Below, piece by piece: positions 1-11,344 of a stretch of 64,000 bases of DNA (position 1 is its first letter; every line of letters begins with the position of its first letter). Origin of the DNA: Rhyacophila brunnea. Lineage: Eukaryota; Arthropoda; Insecta; Trichoptera; Rhyacophilidae. Made by a program: the position numbers and the translations under genes. The notes under the pieces were generated by a model, which had not been told where the DNA came from, ran no database searches, and was given only the letters and a program-made list of their open reading frames with translations. The stretch is taken from assembly GCA_022495005.1 (NCBI GenBank), contig JAGYXB010000659.1:496001-560000 (forward strand), given 5' to 3'.

Positions 1-140
1 TAGCATAGAGGTAGGTAATGCACAGACAGGGCGTAAACCCAGGAGATGCAGGGTTCGATTCCCTGCCGGGGTGGCTTACTTTTTTTTAAAAGATTTTTTC
101 TATTGGTTATTATACTCACTCAGAAAGTATGTTCAAACAA
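1..140 (+). mobile_element. Right half of tRNA-bearing foldback element, cut by window edge
   Basis: Bases 1-75 are a tRNA-like module (TAGCATAGAGGTAGGTAATG as A box region, GGTTCGATTCC as B box) followed by TTACTTTTTTTT. Downstream TTTTTTCTATTGGTTAT matches the arm of the 58.2 kb element. It abuts a truncated hAT-like MITE at about 142. Confidence 0.7.
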
Positions 141-141
141 T

Positions 142-425
142 AATAGATACAAATTATTATTCTATCTATAAAATATCCAAGTTACCTACCTATGTAGGTA
201 TGATCTATTGGCATATTTTAAATATTTTATAGATAGACGAGTATTTTTTGACTATTATTTATTACGGCTTGGTTTTCGCAGGGTTTAATTGAATTTTAAA
301 AACAAACCAACACCATCTGTAAACTGTAGTCTTGATTCAATAAAAATAAATATGAATGAATGACAAAGTTTACTATGCACTATTTATAGCGGATATTAAC
401 AGCCTACCTCCACCCTTCGCCACTG
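142..425. mobile_element. hAT-like foldback MITE family 1, right half
   Basis: It contains the internal inverted pair around TATCTATAAAATATCC / ATATTTTATAGATAG and the right end CAGCCTACCTCCACCCTTCG-CCACTG. The left half is missing, replaced by the tRNA-bearing foldback. Confidence 0.8.
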
Positions 426-1324
426 CTTGGTTGAGATAACACGTTAAACGATTACACTTATCCTTAACCATCACAAAGAAATACATATTTAATTTCCCAT
501 TCATCAAAAAAATGATAAATAATGACAAACTATTCTCATACTGTGCAAAGAGCTTACTGTATAACCGTAAAGTAAACTACGCAGCGCAAGGATTCATATA
601 CTTACTTTCTTTCTCTCACTCCTGCAGCAGGCCACGAGTGATCATGCAATACGAATCAAGTAAGAAGACCAGGCAAATTAGTCATGGTTAATAATTGAAA
701 ACGACTTTCATGAAACCTGGTTAAAGAATCGAAAATACGAATGGTTTATGTGTCCCTTTCAAAAACTCTATTTAAATACATAATATTATAATATTATAAC
801 TGAACATACTTACAACCTTTTTACATTTAAGGGACTCAATTCCTACGCTATCGATCAGAATCCATCCCATGATCGACGCGTTGGGCATCACATAAATATG
901 TGCTTTCATAAAATCCCATACTTAAATGTTTTTTGACCTCACCAGGAATTGAACCCGGAGCCTTACGCCTAATGCCTTCGGCACTTGACTTCGTATTAAA
1001 ACAAACATTACGACATGTTTGACTTGTTTTTCCTTTGACTTTTTCCACCGCTTGTAAAACAAACTCTTGAGACGAAATACTTTGTCCTGTAATTTTATAG
1101 GTTCCTACTTACCTTTATGAATCAGTTCATGTTTTAGAGTCCTTTGTCATACAACGAATAATTTTTTTTTCAGATACGTTTTATTTATTATTCCATGGCA
1201 CTGACCCATTTTTTGCGACTTTGGAAGAATGATTTTTGGTATTTTTGTATAGTGTAATATTTATAATAATATGCATTAGTCATAGAACGGATATTTTAAA
1301 ACCTAATATAAGAATTTATTATTG
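426..1324. other. Gene-free stretch with a tRNA-like fragment
   Basis: AT-rich and without a credible ORF or splice-bounded exon. The one recognisable item is the - strand tRNA-like fragment at 934-997. Confidence 0.5.
934..997 (-). repeat. tRNA-like SINE head
   Basis: The reverse strand reads GGCGTAAGGCTCCGGGTTCA followed by ATTCCTGGTGAGGTC, a strong B box with an acceptor-like tail. The anticodon arm does not fold convincingly, so I call a tRNA-derived repeat and not a tRNA gene. Confidence 0.5.
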
Positions 1325-1835
1325 ATCATACACATTATTTTGAAAACGCTTCTGAGAAAATATATATTTTAACCAATAGAAAAAATCTTTTTGAAAAAAG
1401 TAAGACACCCTCATCCAGCAGGAATCGAACTTGCATCTCTCGGGTATCGCGCCTACGCACATTGACCACAATGCTAAAGGAGTCATACTTAATTACGACA
1501 AATTTAATAACTAATAGCTTTTAATACTCACTGAAGCTTTTTCCGAATATAGCTACATTGGCGATCGGCTTTGGTATTTTAAATCAAAGTAGGTATTTCT
1601 TTAATTACTAACCGACGTCACGGATCACCACAAGATTTTTGTTGTAACTCAGGTACTTGATCTTGCTAATAATTTTTAAATTAACCAATTTTTTTATTCA
1701 ACGAACAATTCACAAGATTTAAGAATGTACCTAACATTCTAATTATTATTGAACATACATAATTTTCTCAGAATTTCTTGATAACTGAAAATCTTAAATT
1801 TTGTGAATTATTCGTTGAAAAAAAAATAGTTAATT
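1325..1835 (-). mobile_element. tRNA-bearing foldback element, diverged copy
   Basis: The - strand tRNA-like module is at 1404-1480 (B box GTTCGATTCCTG on the reverse strand). The core at 1490-1650 includes TTAATTACTAACCGACGTCA, which matches the reverse complement of the core of the 58.2 kb element. The far end has ATTCAACGAACAATTCACAA and an inverted partner near 1800. The second tRNA-like module has been lost. Confidence 0.7.
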
Positions 1836-2530
1836 TAATATAAGAATATTTATAGGTACCTACCTACTTAACTAATGTTTGTACAATTTGTTCTTCAATT
1901 TGCCACCCTGTAGTAAATGATGTCCTTTAGCAGCAGGCAACGTGCGTAGGAACATTATATATTATATCACCATAGGTTTCAGTTCACGTAATTGACTGGT
2001 AACTAGTGCATAAGTAAGAAGGTATATATATATTTTTTTAAATTTAATCATTTTAAAATGTTTTTCGGACTTTCACCACTCGCTGAATCTTATCGCTAGG
2101 ATATTTCGCACCCCTAACACCGCCACTTGGCGCGCCTTTACTTTGTCGATTGTCCTCCAACAGCTACGGCCGAGTTCAAACTTCCTAAGCAGATATAGGT
2201 ACCTAAAATCAAAAACCGAGAATCCCTCAAGCATGGAAAATGTAATATTTAAAATATTTATTTGTATCCTTCCTTGCATGAAATCCCACATAAAACGACA
2301 ATAATAATATTTCAGGGAGAATCGACAGAATAGAATAATAATAGAAAATGATGGAAAAATAAAAATATGATCCGTTATGAGATTTGTCAAAAACCTTTGT
2401 GCCTTTGCTGGCATTCAATGCGTCCCTGTCAAAAATTATCTCGTCAAAAATTCTCCCGGACGAATAAACGTCTCTTATATTATGATATCAGCTAAGGCAG
2501 TACAGCGTTTGAGAAACCAAATAGTTCACT
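1836..2530. other. Gene-free stretch
   Basis: No recognisable gene or repeat boundary. The open frames here are low-complexity, Phe/Ile-rich and show no family resemblance. Confidence 0.4.
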
Positions 2531-2690
2531 CAAAACCAAACTGCCCCGCATGACATCGGTCATAATCGAGCGTATCACAGTACCCTACGTCTGGTGTGAA
2601 GCATCAGTAGTTATTTACGCATGTGAATGTTTCAGGATTAAATCAATGCCCAAGTCTCGGGCCACCACGCATTCATGTGTGTCAATGCTG
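2530..2690 (+). repeat. Dispersed repeat Y
   Basis: It shares TAATCGAGCGTATCAC, GTGAAGCATCAG and neighbouring sequence with the reverse complement of 27690-27815. It joins a SINE body downstream. Class unknown. Confidence 0.6.
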
Positions 2691-2861
2691 GGTTTGACTA
2701 GAACACATATTGTTTTTCAATTTGTGTATGAGTCAGAGTATGGACCTAATAGGCTGAGCAAGTGGCTGACGTCCATTTCTCGTAAAAACATAATCTGTTA
2801 ATATAAACATCCACTCTGTAAAGGCCCATATGATCCTATAGGATCGGACATGGTCGGATTT
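2690..2861 (+). repeat. tRNA-derived SINE with decayed head
   Basis: The body motifs TTGTGTATGAGTCAGAGTAT, GAGCAAGTGGCTGACGTCC and CCATATGATCCTATAGGATC are clear. The tRNA head is barely recognisable. Confidence 0.75.
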
Positions 2862-3349
2862 TTTAAAAATAAAAATACGCATGGGGGAGAGGTGCACACT
2901 GAACCAATAAAAAATAAATAGCTCTAATTAATAAAAATACCTACTACTTATAGTTATTATTCTAAAAGCAGAGCTAAAAGATTATTGACATAGGTACAAG
3001 ACGATGTGAAGAGATTTTCACATACGCAATAAGATGAAATAAATTTTACCTTTTTTGCGAACAAGTCAGACAGCCCAATAGATCCAATAGCTGGTTGAGG
3101 ATCCCGTTCCTTTCCGTACACATTTTTGAACATTCCCAGTGGATGCGGTTGGCATTCTGTAGTTCTCCGCCACATTGACATGTTGGTCGAATGAAAAGTC
3201 TTATCTCACAGAGCTTGGCAGTGAATCAACAGTGTCCAGTCAAAAGTTGACTGGTATAGTAATGGTAGGTATAGACAAATGCATCAGGAATGGGTATTCT
3301 TTATTTTTTTAAATAGCTAATATAGCTGGTCCGTTACATATACCAACAG

Positions 3350-3973
3350 CAGTGGCGAAGGGTGGAGGTAGGATGCTGTAGGCTGACATAAATACTGCAC
3401 AGTGCACACTAACTTTTGTCAGTCATACGTATTTGTTTTCATTGAACTGAGACTATAATGTGTAGATGGTAGGTACTTGTTAGTTTTCAATAATCAATTA
3501 AACCCTGCCTTATCTAAACCATTGTAGATAATAGCCAAAAAATATTCATCTATCTATAAAATATCTAAAATTATACATTACAATTATACAATTAGACATT
3601 AAACCATACATAATTTTAGATATTTTTATAGATAAAAGAATATTTTTTATCGATTACGGTTTGGTTTGACAGGGCTTACTGAAATAAAAAAAAAACTAAC
3701 CAACACCATAATTAATGTAATATATTTTCTTAATTCAACGAAAACAAATAAGTATTACTGAAAAAGTATTCACTATTTTTGTCGGGTCGTCCATAGCATA
3801 CATAAACTAATGTGGTTTAATTTAAGCAAGGTTTAAATGAATTTTAAAAACTAACCAGCACCATCTGAAAATTGTATTCTTAGTTCAATGAAAACAAATA
3901 AGTGTGACTGACAAAGTTTCGTGTGCACTATTTATATAGAATCTTAACATCCTACCTCCACCCCTCGTCACTG
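3350..3973. mobile_element. hAT-like foldback MITE family 1, full length
   Basis: The ends are CAGTGGCGAAGGGTGGAGG and the near complement CCTCCACCCCTCGTCACTG. The 8-bp duplications are ACCAACAG (3342-3349) and ACCAACTG (3974-3981). Inside, the element is nearly a palindrome, with ATCTATCTATAAAATATC facing GATATTTTTATAGATA. No ORF. The 8-bp duplication and CAGTGG ends point to the hAT superfamily. Confidence 0.88.
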
Positions 3974-3981
3974 ACCAACTG

Positions 3982-4804
3982 GTACCTAATTAGTTGATAA
4001 TACTATAAATACTAAATTACTAAAAAAAACCACTCACAAATATCACAACTGCCTCAATGTCTTTATTTTTATCCAGCCGTCCTTCTATGAAGCATAATGA
4101 AGGGTCCTTAATGCATCAGGACTTGCCAATTGAAGGTTGGCAGTCGCGCCGTAGTCCGCAGAAGGTACCCACCACCCTCAGGGGATTCAAAAGCCCTTCA
4201 AAGCCTTCATTTTTATTCAAATCCAACATTCAATGCATTTCCTTAGAATTATTTTCATGGGCTTTTCACTGTTTGTATCGTGCCACGTACAGGTGAGTGT
4301 ACATTTTACTAGACGTCTGTACAGCATGGTTTGAAAATGTAATAGCCCTTCTATGATAATAATTAAAGAACTATCAGAAGCACACGGTTTCAAATCGATA
4401 CACGTTTATCTTATTAACTAAAACTATAATAATAACTAGATTTTCAATAAAAAAATATCTGTATGTCTGTATCTAATTTAAAAATGAAAATAATTCTGAC
4501 AGCAGTAAAAGTCAAACAAAAGAACACCAAATTTAAATCGAATCCAAAATATGCATACTGTGTCTTAATCTATGGTAAAAATTTAAAATTGGAAGGCACA
4601 AGTAAACCAATTTTGTATTTTATATACCTACCTACCTATTATAATAAATTATAGATGATGGCTTTAAAAATCGATTGCTTTTAGTTATCGACTTAGCTTC
4701 ACAGTTTATGTACCTAACTATCTACCCGATGGATGGTTTTAGGTAGGTATGTGGAGGCCTTAAATAATGGTTAAATGGCTGGTATTCATTTTTTTACATA
4801 TACC
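3982..4804. other. Gene-free stretch
   Basis: AT-rich, with short open frames only and no protein-family similarity or splice context. Confidence 0.4.
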
Positions 4805-4985
4805 TAGGTACTTAATGAACATTACAAATTATTAATTTAAGACGTTCACAACATGACATTTAGAAACAAAGAAATATTATTAAAACAGTATTATATATAA
4901 AAAAAGAAATAGAGCAGTTTTAAGTTATTAAACAGCAGAAAAGTATAAATACAAAAAAATATTAATTAGATAGGTACAGGAATTA
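4805..4985 (-). mobile_element. 3' end of LINE lineage L1 (5' truncated)
   Basis: It matches the reverse complement of the 3' untranslated region of the copy at 44508-45040: TGTAATGTTCATTAA-type end, ATGTCATGTTGTGAACGTCT and TTAGATAGGTACAGG. No coding part is left. Confidence 0.75.
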
Positions 4986-5577
4986 TATGGTATGGAGACT
5001 CTTTGCAAAACATATAACAATATAAATATTTCTAGAATAATTTAAAATCTTTGATAGATTTGGCACATTGGGAATCTGAAAAATACAATAATATTTTAAA
5101 TGTTGGTACCTACTTTTTGACCAACCAACCGTTTTATGTAAAACCATCACTGTATACCTACTGTATCTATAAATTACCCCTAAACACAAACCAAAGATAT
5201 CTAGTTCTAATAAATACCAACATAAAGTTGATATTCTGCTGCTATTTAAGGGCACACGAAGCTGCAAGTTCCCGCGTTTAGGTCGGGTTGGTTTTGCCAG
5301 AATAATATGTGTATTGCATTGTTTAGATATGTAGGTAGTATGCACATCTGACATAGCCAAGCTTTTCTAGTATCCGCGTCAACGAGCCAACTTGCATCAC
5401 CATATGTCCTAGCCCTAATACACATGGATTTTTCAAAATTATTCACATTGCCCTATCACACTATATCATCAAATCACCGATTAAATCCAAACCCTGCATT
5501 TTTGTCTTATCGGTCCTTCCACCATGACTAAGAATCGTTACCACCCTGAAATGTAGTCATTTTCTGATCGACGAAGA

Positions 5578-5745
5578 CTCTCCACTCTTTACAGCTCTCC
5601 GTTTCTCTCGGGGTCGAATGATGGCTGACCCCAGCAAGCTCTTTTGCTTGGTAGTTTCAGCACGCCGATGCTTTGCTTTCTCTGGAAGCTATCCAAAATC
5701 AGCGGTCTCTGCAGTATCTGAATAATTGACTGGAATGCAAACCTT
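5578..5745. repeat. Dispersed repeat P
   Basis: Similar to 18584-18725: GCACGCCGATGCTTTGC, GGAAGCTATCCAAAATCAGC and GGTCTCTGCAGTATC have counterparts in order. GC-rich compared with surroundings. Probably a retrotransposon fragment; class not determined. Confidence 0.5.
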
Positions 5746-6480
5746 GCTATACCCATGGGCCATGAACATTTCAAGCTCAATCAAAAGACTACTATTATTG
5801 TCAACACAAAAGTTAAGCCTACGAATATCCTTATTACATTAAAATAGTCACTTAGTAATACGTTTTCGTAGTTGGCTTTCATTATAAATATTATAATATT
5901 AAACAAAAATGAACATACTATCACTATAAAATTGTTAAATAAAAATAATTCCTAATAATTCTTATTGCCACACTGTATACAGCTGTGTATGTACGAGTAC
6001 ACAGTAAAAGCTTTCTAGTTATAAAAAAAAGCTCTCTTAAACTATTTTGTCTACGGAGTGTGTTCAAGTAATTTCATGTTTGCTGTTATAAAACTTGATA
6101 CCTACCTACTTACTTTTTTATTAAAAATGGGTTTAGTATGTAAATCTTTAATGCCCTACCGCCAAATAATAAACACAACACCCGCCTTTATATCTCCGGG
6201 TCGACAGTTCGAATCCCGCGGTTGTTGATTGTGCAAATATTAATAATACAATTCACTTATCTTAAAAACTTCAAATTGAGTACGCTATTTTTTATTTAAT
6301 GGTACTGGTACAGTTAAGTAATAAAAAGGTCACGAGTTTTTCGACGGTTCTGAGTGTTCTGAGACGTGTTCTTTTAGCGCGTTTGGAAAAACAGATCAAA
6401 GTGTATTTTTAGCATGTGACGAAGTTGCGCGCGCCGATGCAATACATAAATTATTATAATGATTATATTCATTTCGGTCT
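5746..6480. other. Gene-free stretch
   Basis: Nothing assignable apart from a short B-box-like motif (CAGTTCGAATCCCGC, 6206-6220), possibly a SINE fragment. Confidence 0.35.
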
Positions 6481-6490
6481 CAAGGGTACA

Positions 6491-6550
6491 TGCGCATGCG
6501 CATAGTGTCATTTAGTTAGTCGTTCAATACAACCAAGTAAAGAGCACGTG
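6491..6550. promoter_or_regulatory. NRF-1 (Ewg)-type palindrome with nearby E-box
   Basis: TGCGCATGCGCA (6491-6502) is the ideal NRF-1 dyad, followed by an E-box CACGTG at 6545-6550. Preceding sequence is unusually CpG-rich (GTTGCGCGCGCCGATGC). NRF-1 sites commonly sit within 100 bp of metazoan start sites, but no coding exon is visible downstream. Confidence 0.35.
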
Positions 6551-6559
6551 TTGTATACA

Positions 6560-7642
6560 TAACCAATATTGTATCATAATAAATATATGTTTATAAACAA
6601 ATTTCTGGAGATTAACATTCTTCACTGTTAATATTTATATTCATAAAACTTTATTCATATTAGAGTGTATATTTGTTTTTCATTGTAAAGATTGTGTATC
6701 AAGATTTGAGGCTATATTTATGTAACTAAGTATTATTTATGAGTAAAATTATATATCAATAAATCAATATATTTTGTGAATATTGAATTGGTAAACAATT
6801 TTAATTCAATTCATGGGCACTTCTGAATCGATTATAATCGCTGTAATATGGTAAAGATGAGTTTTGATCCAATACAATAATTAAACTACAATGAACATGT
6901 GCTATATGAGACACATATGAATCACGTACGTTTTCATCAAACTAATCCACTGTAATATTAATAGACTCAGGTAACGGCTAACTTTGTTTTGTTACGCCAA
7001 AGAAGTATAACTTCTAATGCGCGTACATAAGTATATACGCCGATTTTTTTTATTTCATTGACAGATTTTAAGCTATTGTCATTGATTCTGTACCTACAAG
7101 AAATTTTAAACACCAGGCACGCCGTGAAATAAGAAAATGAAAGATGCTATCTGATAGTAATTTTTAGTAATCTTTACACTGTAGAATTATGGAAAGGTCA
7201 TCGTTAGTGGGAAAAACGGACGCCAGCGACGCCTGTGACGTCAGACGTCTTTCTTACACCCTTGCAGAGTAGACAGTACTTGTAAAAAAATGTCTGGATC
7301 AATAGGTCGTTCATGGAGAATAGACCTACCTATCTACGTACTTACATAAAATTACATTTTAATAATTTATTTATACACTATACCAAACCGTTGTATATTT
7401 TTGTTTGTTTTACAAATACCTAATAGTAAGCAGGTACCTTACACAAATACAATTTTATAGTAAAATAGATATGTACCAAAGTTACATTATTATTATTGGC
7501 GATTGACTTGGATGACTTGGGCTTGGGCTTATTGGATTATTATTTGATAAGAGATTGGCTTAGATATTATGAAGTACGGAGAATTACGATTTTTTTATTT
7601 ATATTAAAACCAGGGAACTCAGAATTAATGGGAACTGAAATA
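6560..7642. other. Gene-free stretch with one dispersed repeat
   Basis: AT-rich. At 6990-7055 TTACGCCAAAGAAGTATAAC and the following TTCTAATGCGCGTACAT recur at 22936-22975, so this part is repeat. No gene. Confidence 0.4.
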
Positions 7643-7934
7643 GGGTGAAGTAAGGTTATTTGGTGATAATTTTTAAAAAAGCTCCATTTACAATCTTATT
7701 TTTTTGTATAGAAAAATAAAAGACGTCGAAATATCAGGACAATATATAATTAAATCCTTACAAGAAATACATATTATAGAAAAGCCAGGGAAATACACGA
7801 TTTTTTATAGTACAAGTACTTAAAAACGGTAAAAGTAAATTGGTGATAGCATAAGTAATTTGGTGATGGTGGGTATTTAATTTGATGATATTGTATGATT
7901 TTGAGTTTTTTTGAAGATTTGACTACATATCTAC

Positions 7935-8135
7935 CTATTTATAATGCAGCATCATAATTTGCACAAAATCGCACATGAATACGTTGTCAATGGCACCAGT
8001 TTGACATTTTTCATGATATTTTTCCATACAAAAACAACATTCAATCCATTTCGCTCCATTTTTTCTTAGTGTCGTGAAAATTTGTTTTCTCAGATATTCC
8101 ACAAATCCATTCGTCGTCATTTTGCTGTGATTGGT
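7935..8135 (-). pseudogene. C-terminal PHD-like zinc finger relic of the same transposase
   Basis: The - strand reads DDEWICGIS then, after a frameshift, KNGAKWIECCFCMEKYHEKC and NVFMCDF. The Cys/His spacing (CxxC, then WxxCxxC, YHxxC, CxF) resembles a PHD finger, as found at the end of many insect pogo/jerky-like transposases. It joins the HTH part through a non-coding, Ser/Thr-rich remnant, so a large internal deletion has removed the catalytic core. Confidence 0.65.
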
Positions 8136-8328
8136 TTTTTGGAGTCATTTACGGAGGAAGTGAAGAAACTCGAGAGCATCCACGTTGTTTTACCACAACT
8201 ACTCGTTCTTCTGCAGCTACGTCTGGTTGTTCCTCTCCAACTGGAGTAAGGCATTTTGCCGAAGAATATCTTTTCTTTTTCACAGGCACACGCACTGATA
8301 AACTATATCTGGCTTAAAATTGACTCCA

Positions 8329-8700
8329 TCACCACTTACTGGCTGAATCACTTTCCGAGCTTAACAAAGCATCACGACACACAGACTTGGCAATTTTATG
8401 AGCCATCTCCCTTATCTCCAAACCGGTCAATCCGAAGTCCAACACCTGCATATTATTTATATATGTGACCAATTTTTGCTCATTTTCTACTGTCAATGGA
8501 AAAGGCCTTCTTATTTTTGAAAAATTCTTCGTTGAATTTCTATCTTCTCCCTCGTTCTTAGAATTTTTTTTCAAAGATGATCATGGAATACCCATGGCTT
8601 TTGCCGCTTTATATAATGTCAAATTTTGATCCATCACCAGATCTACCGCTTTTTGTATATCAACAAATGAAAACGTTCTGTAACATTTGTCGTCACCTTC
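8329..8700 (-). pseudogene. N-terminal HTH relic of pogo-class transposase
   Basis: The - strand reads FSFVDIQKAVDLVMDQNLTL then YKAAKAMGIP, a psq/CENP-B-like helix-turn-helix, followed by a stop. It then continues RRPFPLTVENEQKLVTYINN, DFGLTGLEIREMAHKIAKS, the second CENP-B/Tigger-like DNA-binding region. It stops at ...SKWW. The DDE part that should follow is missing. Confidence 0.75.
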
Positions 8701-9384
8701 ACTTCTCTTTCCTCATTTAGTGCAAACAAAAAATGTGGTAGGTAATTTGGTGATGGTCTATATAACCTGGAATTATTTTTTAAAACATAATTAAGCACCC
8801 GTAAGACAATATAAAATAATTTGTTGTAATTTTTTTCACTGGTTTATGCATTTTTAAAAACACCTAATAATGGCCTAAAAATGAACTGTCGAAAAATGAC
8901 AAATCTCCTAATATTTCTATGATATTTTTGTAAGTCGGTAAAGTTTAAATTCACTAAATAATAACAAAACCGTATTAATGGATAAATATAATAGGCCATG
9001 CACCATGAAAAACCATTATAAAAACATAAATAGTATGAATATTACCTTGATACAGCTTAAATGTTGAAAAAAGAAAGATTTCATTTGAAAAATGTGTCAA
9101 TTCTCCGAAAAGCGTTCTATACAAACACGTGTACGTCAACGTATAACTGATAACACTTTGAAAATAATTTCAGAAAGTCAAAGAATAGTATGAACATCTA
9201 TGACTTATTCTTGAAAGTTTTTGGACGGTAGGTTATTTGAATACACGTAATAATACAAACTATCACCAAATTACCTGTATCGCCACATAACCTTACCTTA
9301 CCCTACATAACGGGTAAGGCGATAGCAGGTAACCGACTCGAGTAAGGAAGAATCCGGGCTAAACTTTCACACGTGTCAATAATA

Positions 9385-9590
9385 CGTTTTACATCGAATA
9401 CTGAAAGCTGCTCTCGGTTTATGCATTTACGCTCATTTAATGTTGGTGTATTACACACACCATTGCACGTGCATAATGCGTGCTTAATATTCGTAGGACA
9501 CTCACACATTCAAAATCCTGCTTCACCATGCGGCGTGTTGAATATGGCCTTTCGGTATTCTATTTATTATCTGTACAGTGATTAAAACAC
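9385..9590 (+). repeat. Dispersed repeat Q
   Basis: It shares ACACACCATTGCACGTGCAT, GGACACTCACACATTCAAA and flanks with 42475-42650. Class unknown. In both places a truncated copy of LINE L1 lies close by. Confidence 0.55.
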
Positions 9591-9763
9591 TCGATTGCAT
9601 TCCAAGACGTTATAAGTATTACACTATTTATAGCTATACCAAATCAATAAGGTAAGTACAATATTCGTGCGGGTTGCGCTGTATGTAGGTTAATATTTTT
9701 GAAACTGATAGCTCGCTGTATGATAGGTAGGAACTTTACTTGGTTAGTTACTTCCGTATAGGC

Positions 9764-10545
9764 ACTGGGACAACTGGACGCCAGGACAAATGGGCGCCGC
9801 CCTGTCGAATGAAATAACGTTCATTATTGAAATAAATAGACGTTCGTTACGATTTCATACAGAAAGTAGACGAGGAAGCTTAAATTATCTACTAGGTACT
9901 CATATATCAGTATAGAGCTAGATAGTAAGTTATTAATACTTTGGACGCTGAAGACGCACCTGGCGCGTAATGACCAGGCGGCCGATCGATGTAATTAACG
10001 TTCATTTTAAAGGTGGTAATTAAAAAATCATTATCTAGTCAGCAGCGAATGAGTTTTAAACAGTAGAAATGTGTAAATACAAAAAATATAAATTAGATAG
10101 GTACAAGGAAGTACACCGGATAAGTTAAGCAGACCCTATTTTAAGAATTTATAAAATAACGTCCACCTATACTCATCCTCGCGTAGGTGGAATATATCAA
10201 CACCCGAAGCAATTTCGTTGAACATAGTTATCGCCCTCCCAATTGGCATTACCAGTGGCAGGTTGGTTCTTCATAAACAACTGATGCTCTCTATTTCTAA
10301 GATAGTTATCAGGGACACATAGGTCAACACTGCCCAGAATGGCAGAGTTCTCATTTATACCTAGAACTCTCTTCACGTTAAAACTTAAACATATGCACAA
10401 TTAAATCATTGCGTGTACATATTTAAACCGTCACTAAGTATGAAATATTTTTTTAAGGAAGTGGATACCTACCTATAATTCACGAACGTCTGTTCATTCG
10501 ATTGCGTAGCGCCCAGTTGTCCCGGCGCCAAATCGTCCTAGACCC
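9764..10545. repeat. Possible foldback element interrupted by LINE tail
   Basis: CACTGGGACAACTGGACGCC at the left faces GCGCCCAGTTGTCCCGGCGC at the right. Short inner inverted matches (AGACGTTCGT / ACGAACGTCT) support the pairing. A 5'-truncated LINE sits between. I could not fix boundaries or a duplication. Confidence 0.4.
10020..10400 (-). mobile_element. LINE lineage L1, C-terminal ORF2 end plus 3' UTR
   Basis: The - strand reads NENSAILGSVDLCVPDNYLR then NREHQLF, a frame change, and the 3' UTR with CCGGTGTACTTCCTTGTACC. The copies at 42022 and 44508 carry the same protein end: PRCRTNL then IGRAITLFN and DIDIFHLRED. This is the usual C-terminal tail of Jockey/CR1-type ORF2. Truncated and frameshifted. 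Confidence 0.75.
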
Positions 10546-10660
10546 TCCGTATTTACCTACTGTTTTCCGGACTAAAGTGGTTTTTAACCTAAATAATATT
10601 GGGTCATGCATTGTATAAAAAACGACATATAAACATGTGAAATTAATGAACAGTGTTTTT

Positions 10661-11001
10661 ACTTCAGTCTAAGTTTGGCAGAAAAAATCATATCACGAGT
10701 CTGAAGTTTGTCTGAATCTGTAACCTTACTAATCAGTTCTGTGCTTTGCTCAATGTTGTTTTTCTCAATTAAAAATATTCTGCACATATATTTACCAATC
10801 TACCTATAAGAAGGGTTTCTTCAACATCTTTGATATGACTCAAATATGTAGAAAAATCGTTTCTATAAAAATAATATAGCAAGCTTCACACTTTTACCGA
10901 AAGTTTTTCAGCACCTTCAACAAAATTTTGATTCAATAAGTCAATTGCACAATTTATTAAATGTGCAGATATTCTTTTAGACTTGGCAATTGGTACAATA
11001 A
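10661..11001 (-). pseudogene. Unidentified decayed coding segment
   Basis: From about 11001 downward the - strand is open in one frame for about 75 codons with one internal TGA: VPIAKSKRISAHLINCAIDL, NFVEGAEKLSVKV, YRNDFSTYLSHIKDVEETLL, GRLVNICAEYF. It then shifts frame into LIEKNNIEQSTELISKV and TRDMIFSAKLRLK. Composition is alpha-helical and protein-like, unlike the chance ORFs nearby. Acceptor-like TTGCCAAG precedes it and GTAAAAAC follows. I do not recognise the family. It is a pseudogene, or a retrocopy or exon of a gene I cannot name. Confidence 0.45.
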
Positions 11002-11053
11002 AATAGGAACACGTATTCAAGGTGGGTATTTTTCAATGTCAGTAATCTCAGTT

Positions 11054-11284
11054 TTAGGAAGGTGGACAGGTTTGGCGGATCTTAATTATGAAATATTTGT
11101 CATGATTTTTTATGATTAGAAATTTATACACCCATCTATATGGAACTCGAACGAGGTTGCCGTCCTCACACGGGCCCAATTGGTCATGGAGATCTGATAG
11201 CAACCGAGGCCAACTTTGCGGCAATCGACAAATTTGCAGCGTCGTATCGGGAGCGGGATAGTCCCGACTCTTCTGTAGACTCAT
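11054..11284 (-). other. Open frame of unknown status
   Basis: 76 codons open on the - strand, MSLQKSRDYPAPDTTLQICR to IKIRQTCPPS, and less AT-rich than the surroundings. No domain recognised. It may be part of an old retroelement, and nothing shows it is expressed. Confidence 0.2.
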
Positions 11285-11344
11285 CCATTTAGACTCGTGA
11301 CACTAAGTATGCGGATACATCGGGCGCTTAACGTCAACGGACAG

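Larger units (their letters stand above)
7643..9303 (-). mobile_element. pogo-class (Tc1/mariner superfamily) DNA transposon relic
   Basis: Terminal repeats GGGTGAAGTAAGGTTATTTG (left) and the complement of GGGTAAGGTAAGGTTATGTG (right) sit between TA dinucleotides (7641-7642 and 9304-9305). Several subterminal copies of TAATTTGGTGATGG occur near 7675, 7840, 7860, 8740 and 9260. The 1,661-bp element encodes on its - strand a helix-turn-helix relic and a PHD-like relic, but not the DDE/D catalytic domain. Confidence 0.85.

Noticed and set aside
2073..2414. 113-codon - strand open frame
   Set aside because: Low-complexity Phe/Ile/Tyr-rich translation with no family resemblance. It is best explained by AT-rich sequence.
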